This document shows positions 50,588-60,000 of a DNA stretch of 60,000 bases, one piece after another. The number at the start of each line of letters is the position of its first letter. The stretch's first letter is position 1. The notes beneath the pieces were generated by a model. It ran no database searches, was not told the DNA's origin, and saw only the letters and a program-made list of their open reading frames with translations. This stretch comes from Membranipora membranacea (lineage: Eukaryota > Bryozoa > Gymnolaemata > Cheilostomatida > Membraniporidae), in NCBI GenBank assembly GCA_914767715.1, contig OU612069.1:8434001-8494000 (forward strand), written 5' to 3'. The position numbers and the translations under genes are program-made.

Positions 50588-53500
50588 TTTCGCTCGGATC
50601 AAAAAATAGATTTCGTTCCAACCTACCTCAAAAGGAGAAGCAACTCCTGCTCGTCTCAAATCTGAAATCCGTTTTGTTTTGCGGGTCTCCCTTCTCCGTC
50701 AGCACCAACTTTAACGACGCCCACTTTCGCACTAAAAAAACATGCCAAACGGCAGCAGTAAAAAATTCAAAGTCTATCACAATCATATGAAACTCTGACC
50801 AGTTCAAGCCCTCAAACACCTTATTCAAAATCCAGAATATGGAGATTCTCAGATAACCTGGCTGCTAATTAAGCTGACTTGAAATTTACAAAAATATACC
50901 AAGGGAGGGTATCACGCTTTTTTTTCGCTCGGATCAAAAAATAGATTTCGTTCCAACCTACCTCAAAAGGAGAAGCAACTCCTGCTCGTCTCAAATCTGA
51001 AATCCGTTTTGTTTTGCGGGTCTCCCTTCTCCGTCAGCACCAACTTTAACGACGCCCACTTTCGCACTAAAAAAACATGCCAAACGGCAGCAGTAAAAAA
51101 TTCAAAGTCTATCACAATCATATGAAACTCTGACCAGTTCAAGCCCTCAAACACCTTATTCAAAATCCAGAATATGGAGATTCTCAGATAACCTGGCTGC
51201 TAATTAAGCTGACTTGAAATTTACAAAAATATACCAAGGGAGGGTATCACGATTTTTTTTCGCTCGGATCAAAAAATAGATTTCGTTCCAACCTACCTCA
51301 AAAGGAGAAGCAACTCCTGCTCGTCTCAAATCTGAAATCCGTTTTGTTTTGCGGGTCTCCCTTCTCCGTCAGCACCAACTTTAACGACGCCCTCTTTCGC
51401 ACTAAAAAAACATGCCAAACGGCAGCTGTAAAAAATTCAAAGTCTATCACAATCATATGAAACTCTGACCAGTTCAAGCCCTCAAACACCTTATTCAAAA
51501 TCCAGAATATGGAGATTCTCAGATAACCTGGCTGCTAATTAAGCTGACTTTAAATTTACAAAAATATACCAAGGGAGGGTATCACGCTTTTTTTTCGCTC
51601 GGATCAAAAAATAGATTTCGTTCCAACCTACCTCAAAAGGAGAAGCAACTCCTGCTCGTCTCAAATCTGAAATCCGTTTTGTTTTGCGGGTCTCCCTTCT
51701 CCGTCAGCACCAACTTTAACGACGCCCACTTTCGCACTAAAAAAACATGCCAAACGGCAGCAGTAAAAAATTCAAAGTCTATCACAATCATATGAAACTC
51801 TGACCAGTTCAAGCCCTCAAACACCTTATTCAAAATCCAGAATATGGAGATTCTCAGATAACCTGGCTGCTAATTAAGCTGACTTGAAATTTACAAAAAT
51901 ATACCAAGGGAGGGTATCACGCTTTTTTTTCGCTCGGATCAAAAAATAGATTTCGCTCCAACCTACCTCAAAAGGAGAAGCAACTCCTGCTCGTCTCAAA
52001 TCTGAAATCCGTTTTGTTTTGCGGGTCTCCCTTCTCCGTCAGCACCAACTTTAACGACGCCCTCTTTCGCACTAAAAAAACATGCCAAACGGCAGCTGTA
52101 AAAAATTCAAAGTCTATCACAATCATATGAAACTCTGACCAGTTCAAGCCCTCAAACACCTTATTCAAAATCCAGAATATGGAGATTCTCAGATAACCTG
52201 GCTGCTAATTAAGCTGACTTGAAATTTACAAAAATATACCAAGGGAGGGTATCACGCTTTTTTTTCGCTCGGATCAAAAAATAGATTTCGTTCCAACCTA
52301 CCTCAAAAGGAGAAGCAACTCCTGCTCGTCTCAAATCTGAAATCCGTTTTGTTTTGCGGGTCTCCCTTCTCCGTCAGCACCAACTTTAACGACGCCCTCT
52401 TTCGCACTAAAAAAACATGCCAAACGGCAGCTGTAAAAAATTCAAAGTCTATCACGATCATATGAAACTCTGACCAGTTCAAGCCCTCAAACACCTTATT
52501 CAAAATCCAGAATATGGAGATTCTCAGATAACCTGGCTGCTAATTAAGCTGACTTGAAATTTACAAAAATATACCAAGGGAGGGTATCACTCTTTTTTTT
52601 CGCTCGGATCAAAAAATAGATTTCGTTCCAACCTACCTCAAAAGGAGAAGCAACTCCTGCTCGTCTCAAATCTGAAATCCGTTTTGTTTTGCGGGTCTCC
52701 CTTCTCCGTCAGCACCAACTTTAACGACGCCCTCTTTCGCACTAAAAAAACATGCCAAACGGCAGCTGTAAAAAATTCAAAGTCTATCACAATCATATGA
52801 AACTCTGACCAGTTCAAGCCCTCAAACACCTTATTCAAAATCCAGAATATGGAGATTCTCAGATAACCTGGCTGCTAATTAAGCTGACTTGAAATTTACA
52901 AAAATATACCAAGGGAGGGTATCACGCTTTTTTTTCGCTCGGATCAAAAAATAGATTTCGTTCCAACCTACCTCAAAAGGAGAAGCAACTCCTGCTCGTC
53001 TCAAATCTGAAATCCGTTTTGTTTTGCGGGTCTCCCTTCTCCGTCAGCACCAACTTTAACGACGCCCACTTTCGCACTAAAAAAACATGCCAAACGGCAG
53101 CAGTAAAAAATTCAAAGTCTATCACAATCATATGAAACTCTGACCAGTTCAAGCCCTCAAACACCTTATTCAAAATCCAGAATATGGAGATTCTCAGATA
53201 ACCTGGCTGCTAATTAAGCTGACTTGAAATTTACAAAAATATACCAAGGGAGGGTATCACGCTTTTTTTTCGCTCGGATCAAAAAATAGATTTCGTTCCA
53301 ACCTACCTCAAAAGGAGAAGCAACTCCTGCTCGTCTCAAATCTGAAATCCGTTTTGTTTTGCGGGTCTCCCTTCTCCGTCAGCACCAACTTTAACGACGC
53401 CCACTTTCGCACTAAAAAAACATGCCAAACGGCAGCAGTAAAAAATTCAAAGTCTATCACAATCATATGAAACTCTGACCAGTTCAAGCCCTCAAACACC

Positions 53501-55277
53501 TTATTCAAAATCCAGAATATGGAGATTCTCAGATAACCTGGCTGCTAATTAAGCTGACTTGAAATTTACAAAAATATACCAAGGGAGGGTATCACGCTTT
53601 TTTTTCGCTCGGATCAAAAAATAGATTTCGTTCCAACCTACCTCAAAAGGAGAAGCAACTCCTGCTCGTCTCAAATCTGAAATCCGTTTTGTTTTGCGGG
53701 TCTCCCTTCTCCGTCAGCACCAACTTTAACGACGCCCTCTTTCGCACTAAAAAAACATGCCAAACGGCAGCTGTAAAAAATTCAAAGTCTATCACAATCA
53801 TATGAAACTCTGACCAGTTCAAGCCCTCAAACACCTTATTCAAAATCCAGAATATGGAGATTCTCAGATAACCTGGCTGCTAATTAAGCTGACTTGAAAT
53901 TTACAAAAATATACCAAGGGAGGGTATCACGCTTTTTTTTCGCTCGGATCAAAAAATAGATTTCGTTCCAACCTACCTCAAAAGGAGAAGCAACTCCTGC
54001 TCGTCTCAAATCTGAAATCCGTTTTGTTTTGCGGGTCTCCCTTCTCCGTCAGCACCAACTTTAACGACGCCCACTTTCGCACTAAAAAAACATGCCAAAC
54101 GGCAGCTGTAAAAAATTCAAAGTCTATCACAATCATATGAAACTCTGACCAGTTCAAGCCCTCAAACACCTTATTCAAAATCCAGAATATGGAGATTCTC
54201 AGATAACCTGGCTGCTAATTAAGCTGACTTGAAATTTACAAAAATATACCAAGGGAGGGTATCACGCTTTTTTTTCGCTCGGATCAAAAAATAGATTTCG
54301 TTCCAACCTACCTCAAAAGGAGAAGCAACTCCTGCTCGTCTCAAATCTGAAATCCGTTTTGTTTTGCGGGTCTCCCTTCTCCGTCAGCACCAACTTTAAC
54401 GACGCCCACTTTCGCACTAAAAAAACATGCCAAACGGCAGCAGTAAAAAATTCAAAGTCTATCACAATCATATGAAACTCTGACCAGTTCAAGCCCTCAA
54501 ACACCTTATTCAAAATCCAGAATATGGAGATTCTCAGATAACCTGGCTGCTAATTAAGCTGACTTGAAATTTACAAAAATATACCAAGGGAGGGTATCAC
54601 GCTTTTTTTTCGCTCGGATCAAAAAATAGATTTCGTTCCAACCTACCTCAAAAGGAGAAGCAACTCCTGCTCGTCTCAAATCTGAAATCCGTTTTGTTTT
54701 GCGGGTCTCCCTTCTCCGTCAGCACCAACTTTAACGACACCCACTTTCGCACTAAAAAAACATGCCAAACGGCAGCTGTAAAAAATTCAAAGTCTATCAC
54801 AATCATATGAAACTCTGACCAGTTCAAGCCCTCAAACACCTTATTCAAAATCCAGAATATGGAGATTCTCAGATAACCTGGCTGCTAATTAAGCTGACTT
54901 GAAATTTACAAAAATATACCAAGGGAGGGTATCACGCTTTTTTTTCGCTCGGATCAAAAAATAGATTTCGTTCCAACCTACCTCAAAAGGAGAAGCAACT
55001 CCTGCTCGTCTCAAATCTGAAATCCGTTTTGTTTTGCGGGTCTCCCTTCTCCGTCAGCACCAACTTTAACGACGCCCACTTTCGCACTAAAAAAACATGC
55101 CAAACGGCAGCAGTAAAAAATTCAAAGTCTATCACAATCATATGAAACTCTGACCAGTTCAAGCCCTCAAACACCTTATTCAAAATCCAGAATATGGAGA
55201 TTCTCAGATAACCTGGCTGCTAATTAAGCTGACTTGAAATTTACAAAAATATACCAAGGGAGGGTATCACGCGTTTT
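50588..55277 (+). repeat. Irregular zone rich in consensus units, 14 units
   Basis: The class order is A A B A B B B A A B A A A A. Many of these units carry no private change that I can see, so this is among the most homogeneous parts of the window. Visible changes are A at 51252 and T at 52591 beside the T8 run, T at 51551 (ACTTTAAATT), C at 51956 (TTCGCTCC), ATCACGATCA near 52455, GACACCCAC near 54736 and G at 55273. The units at 53938 and 54608 are A/AGCTG hybrids. Confidence 0.8.
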
Positions 55278-57957
55278 TTTCGCTCGGATCAAAAAATAGA
55301 TTTCGTTCCAACCTACCTCAAAAGGAGAAGCAACTCCTGCTCGTCTCAAATCTGAAATCCGTTTTGTTTTGCGGGTCTCCCTTCTCCGTCAGCACCAACT
55401 TTAACGACGCCCACTTTCAGACTAAAAAAACATGCCAAACGGCAGCAGTAAAAAATTTAAAGTCTATCACAATCATATGAAACTCTGACCAGTTCAAGCC
55501 CTCAAACACCTTATTCAAAATCCAGAATATGGAGATTCTCAGATAACCTGGCTGCTAATTAAGCTGACTTGAAATTTACAAAAATATACCAAGGGAGGGT
55601 ATCACGCTTTTTTTTCGCTCGGATCAAAAAATAGATTTCGTTCCAACCTACCTCAAAAGGAGAAGCAACTCCTGCTCGTCTCAAATCTGAAATCCGTTTT
55701 GTTTTGCGGGTCTCCCTTCTCCGTCAGCACCAACTTTAACGACGCCCACTTTCGCACTAAAAAAACATGCCAAACGGCAGCTGTAAAAAATTCAAAGTCT
55801 ATCACAATCATATGAAACTCTGACCAGTTCAAGCCCTCAAACACCTTATTCAAAATCCAGAATATGGAGATTCTCAGATAACCTGGCTGCTAATTAAGCT
55901 GACTTGAAATTTACAAAAATATACCAAGGGAGGGTATCACGCTTTTTTTTCGCTCGGATCAAAAAATAGATTTCGTTCCAACCTACCTCAAAAGGAGAAG
56001 CAACTCCTGCTCGTCTCAAATCTGAAATCCGTTTTGTTTTGCGGGTCTCCCTTCTCCGTCAGCACCAACTTTAACGACGCCCACTTTCGCACTAAAAAAA
56101 CATGCCAAACGGCAGCAGTAAAAAATTCAAAGTCTATCACAATCATATGAAACTCTGACCAGTTCAAGCCCTCAAACACCTTATTCAAAATCCAGAATAT
56201 GGAGATTCTCAGATAACCTGGCTGCTAATTAAGCTGACTTGAAATTTACAAAAATATACCAAGGGAGGGTATCACGCTTTTTTTTCGCTCGGATCAAAAA
56301 ATAGATTTCGTTCCAACCTACCTCAAAAGGAGAAGCAACTCCTGCTCGTCTCAAATCTGAAATCCGTTTTGTTTTGCGGGTCTCCCTTCTCCGTCAGCAC
56401 CAACTTTAACGACGCCCTCTTTCGCACTAAAAAAACATGCCAAACGGCAGCTGTAAAAAATTCAAAGTCTATCACAATCATATGAAACTCTGACCAGTTC
56501 AAGCCCTCAAACACCTTATTCAAAATCCAGAATATGGAGATTCTCAGATAACCTGGCTGCTAATTAAGCTGACTTTAAATTTACAAAAATATACCAAGGG
56601 AGTGTATCACGCTTTTTTTTCGCTCGGATCAAAAAATAGATTTCGTTCCAACCTACCTCAAAAGGAGAAGCAACTCCTGCTCGTCTCAAATCTGAAATCC
56701 GTTTTGTTTTGCGGGTCTCCCTTCTCCGTCAGCACCAACTTTAACGACGCCCACTTTCGCACTAAAAAAACATGCCAAACGGCAGCTGTAAAAAATTCAA
56801 AGTCTATCACAATCATATGAAACTCTGACCAGTTCAAGCCCTCAAACACCTTATTCAAAATCCAGAATATGGAGATTCTCAGATAACCTGGCTGCTAATT
56901 AAGCTGACTTGAAATTTACAAAAATATACCAAGGGAGGGTATCACGCTTTTTTTTCGCTCGGATCAAAAAATAGATTTCGTTCCAACCTACCTCAAAAGG
57001 AGAAGCAACTCCTGCTCGTCTCAAATCTGAAATCCGTTTTGTTTTGCGGGTCTCCCTTCTCCGTCAGCACCAACTTTAACGACGCCCACTTTCGCACTAA
57101 AAAAACATGCCAAACGGCAGCAGTAAAAAATTCAAAGTCTATCACAATCATATGAAACTCTGACCAGTTCAAGCCCTCAAACACCTTATTCAAAATCCAG
57201 AATATGGAGATTCTCAGATAACCTGGCTGCTAATTAAGCTGACTTGAAATTTACAAAAATATACCAAGGGAGGGTATCACGCTTTTTTTTCGCTCGGATC
57301 AAAAAATAGATTTCGTCCCAACCTACCTCAAAAGGAGAAGCAACTCCTGCTCGTCTCAAATCTGAAATCCGTTTTGTTTTGCGGGTCTCCCTTCTCCGTC
57401 AGCACCAACTTTAACGACGCCCACTTTCGCACTAAAAAAACATGCCAAACGGCAGCAGTAAAAAATTCAAAGTCTATCACAATCATATGAAACTCTGACC
57501 AGTTCAAGCCCTCAAACACCTTATTCAAAATCCAGAATATGGAGATTCTCAGATAACCTGGCTGCTAATTAAGCTGACTTGAAATTTACAAAAATATACC
57601 AAGGGAGGGTATCACGCTTTTTTTTCGCTCGGATCAAAAAATAGATTTCGCTCCAACCTACCTCAAAAGGAGAAGCAACTCCTGCTCGTCTCAAATCTGA
57701 AATCCGTTTTGTTTTGCGGGTCTCCCTTCTCCGTCAGCACCAACTTTAACGACGCCCTCTTTCGCACTAAAAAAACATGCCAAACGGCAGCTGTAAAAAA
57801 TTCAAAGTCTATCACAATCATATGAAACTCTGACCAGTTCAAGCCCTCAAACACCTTATTCAAAATCCAGAATATGGAGATTCTCAGATAACCTGGCTGC
57901 TAATTAAGCTGACTTGAAATTTACAAAAATATACCAAGGGAGGGTATCACGCTTTTT
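55278..57957 (+). repeat. 8-unit block, copy 1 of the right-end duplication
   Basis: Markers: AG at 55419-55420 (CTTTCAGACT), T at 55458 (AAATTTAAAG), T at 56576 (GACTTTAAAT), followed by an A/AGCTG hybrid unit at 56618. The first two recur at +2679 (8 units minus one base). The third recurs at +3014 (9 units minus one base). The copies therefore differ by one inserted or lost unit. A private change is T at 56603 (GGAGTGTATC). Confidence 0.88.
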
Positions 57958-60000
57958 TTTCGCTCGGATAAAAAATTGATTTCGTTCCAACCTACCTCAA
58001 AAGGAGAAGCAACTCCTGCTCGTCTCAAATCTGAAATCCGTTTTGTTTTGCGGGTCTCCCTTCTCCGTCAGCACCAACTTTAACGACGCCCACTTTCAGA
58101 CTAAAAAAACATGCCAAACGGCAGCAGTAAAAAATTTAAAGTCTATCACAATCATATGAAACTCTGACCAGTTCAAGCCCTCAAACACCTTATTCAAAAT
58201 CCAGAATATGGAGATTCTCAGATAACCTGGCTGCTAATTAAGCTGACTTGAAATTTACAAAAATATACCAAGGGAGGGTATCACGCTTTTTTTTCGCTCG
58301 GATCAAAAAATAGATTTCGTTCCAACCTACCTCAAAAGGAGATTCAACTCCTGCTCGTCTCAAATCTGAAATCCGTTTTGTTTTGCGGGTCTCCCTTCTC
58401 CGTCAGCACCAACTTTAACGACGCCCTCTTTCGCACTAAAAAAACATGCCAAACGGCAGCTGTAAAAAATTCAAAGTCTATCACAATCATATGAAACTCT
58501 GACCAGTTCAAGCCCTCAAACACCTTATTCAAAATCCAGAATATGGAGATTCTCAGATAACCTGGCTGCTAATTAAGCTGACTTGAAATTTACAAAAATA
58601 TACCAAGGGAGGGTATCACGCTTTTTTTTCGCTCGGATCAAAAAATAGATTTCGTTCCAACCTACCTCAAAAGGAGAAGCAACTCCTGCTCGTCTCAAAT
58701 CTGAAATCCGTTTTGTTTTGCGGGTCTCCCTTCTCCGTCAGCACCAACTTTAACGACGCCCACTTTCGCACTAAAAAAACATGCCAAACGGCAGCAGTAA
58801 AAAATTCAAAGTCTATCACAATCATATGAAACTCTGACCAGTTCAAGCCCTCAAACACCTTATTCAAAATCCAGAATATGGAGATTCTCAGATAACCTGG
58901 CTGCTAATTAAGCTGACTTGAAATTTACAAAAATATACCAAGGGAGGGTATCACGCTTTTTTTTCGCTCGGATCAAAAAATAGATTTCGTTCCAACCTAC
59001 CTCAAAAGGAGAAGCAACTCCTGCTCGTCTCAAATCTGAAATCCGTTTTGTTTTGCGGGTCTCCCTTCTCCGTCAGCACCAACTTTAACGACGCCCACTT
59101 TCGCACTAAAAAAACATGCCAAACGGCAGCAGTAAAAAATTCAAAGTCTATCACAATCATATGAAACTCTGACCAGTTCAAGCCCTCAAACACCTTATTC
59201 AAAATCCAGAATATGGAGATTCTCAGATAACCTGGCTGCTAATTAAGCTGACTTGAAATTTACAAAAATATACCAAGGGAGGGTATCACGCTTTTTTTTC
59301 GCTCGGATCAAAAAATAGATTTCGTTCCAACCTACCTCAAAAGGAGAAGCAACTCCTGCTCGTCTCAAATCTGAAATCCGTTTTGTTTTGCGGGTCTCCG
59401 TTCTCCGTCAGCACCAACTTTAACGACGCCCTCTTTCGCACTAAAAAAACATGCCAAACGGCAGCTGTAAAAAATTCAAAGTCTATCACAATCATATGAA
59501 ACTCTGACCAGTTCAAGCCCTCAAACACCTTATTCAAAATCCAGAATATGGAGATTCTCAGATAACCTGGCTGCTAATTAAGCTGACTTTAAATTTACAA
59601 AATATACCAAGGGAGGGTATCACGCTTTTTTTTCGCTCGGATCAAAAAATAGATTTCGTTCCAACCTACCTCAAAAGGAGAAGCAACTCCTGCTCGTCTC
59701 AAATCTGAAATCCGTTTTGTTTTGCGGGTCTCCCTTCTCCGTCAGCACCAACTTTAACGACGCCCACTTTCGCACTAAAAAAACATGCCAAACGGCAGCT
59801 GTAAAAAATTCAAAGTCTATCACAATCATATGAAACTCTGACCAGTTCAAGCCCTCAAACACCTTATTCAAAATCCAGAATATGGAGATTCTCAGATAAC
59901 CTGGCTGCTAATTAAGCTGACTTGAAATTTACAAAAATATACCAAGGGAGGGTATCACGCTTTTTTTTCGCTCGGATCAAAAAATAGATTTCGTTCCAAC
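57958..60000 (+). repeat. Right-end duplication, copy 2 (cut by the window end)
   Basis: Six units and a 35-base partial unit carry the marker series AG at 58098-58099, T at 58137 and T at 59590, followed by an A/AGCTG hybrid unit at 59631. The first unit has lost the C at about 57970 and has TTGAT for TAGAT. The second has GGAGATTCAACTCC near 58340. G at 59400 (CTCCGTTCTCC) is private. One A is lost at 59599-59602. The repeat runs past base 60000. Confidence 0.88.

Larger units (their letters stand above)
1..60000 (+). repeat. 335-bp satellite tandem array (whole window)
   Basis: The same 335-bp sequence repeats head-to-tail in one orientation from the first to the last base. Landmarks such as CTCAAAAGGAGAAGCAACTC, CATATG and the T8 run recur every 335 bases, about 179 times. 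Units differ by a handful of substitutions each, and the only length changes I found are single bases. Neither end shows flanking unique DNA, so the array is longer than the window. Long, single-orientation, highly homogenised arrays are characteristic of eukaryotic heterochromatin (centromere, pericentromere, subtelomere or knob). The length is close to two nucleosome repeats, a common satellite size. I do not recognise the family. The strand is arbitrary and refers to the phase used here. Confidence 0.99.

Noticed and set aside
1-60000. CRISPR array
   Set aside because: There are no short repeats separated by unique spacers. The full 335 bp is repeated and there are no cas-like genes.
1-60000. 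Tandem tRNA or 5S rRNA genes
   Set aside because: The unit length would suit a 5S cluster, but I see no 5S gene or internal control region and no tRNA cloverleaf. The sequence around GTTCAAGCC does not form a T-arm stem.
1-60000. Telomeric repeat, transposon ends or target-site duplications
   Set aside because: I looked for short telomere-type repeats, terminal inverted repeats and interruptions of the 335-bp register and found none.

Overview
The whole window is one uninterrupted tandem satellite-DNA array. A 335-bp unit repeats head-to-tail in one orientation from base 1 to base 60000. I count 179 units plus a partial unit at the right end, and both window ends lie inside the array. I found no flanking DNA, transposon insertion, inversion, RNA gene or believable protein-coding gene. 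Using units that start at TTTCGCTCGG (unit 1 = 1-335), the unit is 40.6% G+C (counted on the copy at 4681-5015). The + strand is C-rich (85 C against 51 G). The unit carries 12 CpG sites, a T8 run and two or three A6-A7 runs.

An array this long and homogeneous is typical of eukaryotic centromeric, pericentromeric, subtelomeric or knob heterochromatin. A 335-bp period is about two nucleosome repeats. I do not recognise the satellite family and cannot name the organism. Plant or invertebrate would both fit, and nothing in the sequence decides between them. No phage, plasmid or bacterial system is visible.

The units fall into two main classes set by two linked sites 34 bp apart. Class A has CCCA at unit position 136 and AGCAG at 170. 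Class B has CCCT and AGCTG. At site 136 I count A in 103 units, T in 75 and G in 1. Arrangement from left to right: (1) 1-3014, mixed, many B/AGCAG hybrids. (2) 3015-7704, a 7-unit (2345 bp) block present twice in tandem. (3) About 8250-14270, a 9-unit (3015 bp) block present twice, with a hybrid junction unit near 11230-11265. (4) 14071-17421, a diverged stretch with clustered one-base indels, ending in a perfect single-unit duplication (16752-17421). (5) 17422-28142, irregular A/B order. (6) 28143-32497, a 7-unit block and a 6-unit near-copy, overlapping a strict A-B dimer zone (29483-33167). (7) 33168-36182, an A-A-B trimer zone. (8) 37189-41877, mostly A-B alternation. (9) 43218-46232, a second A-A-B trimer zone. 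(10) 45898-50587, another 7-unit duplication. (11) 50588-55277, irregular order. (12) 55278-60000, an 8- to 9-unit duplication.

The biological content is therefore the recent history of the array: unequal crossing-over, short-tract conversion between units and near-absolute conservation of unit length. The short reverse-strand open frame in almost every unit starts only with TTG and looks like a by-product of homogenisation. I found no previously undescribed gene system. The notable signals are the higher-order block structure and the mappable exchange junctions.
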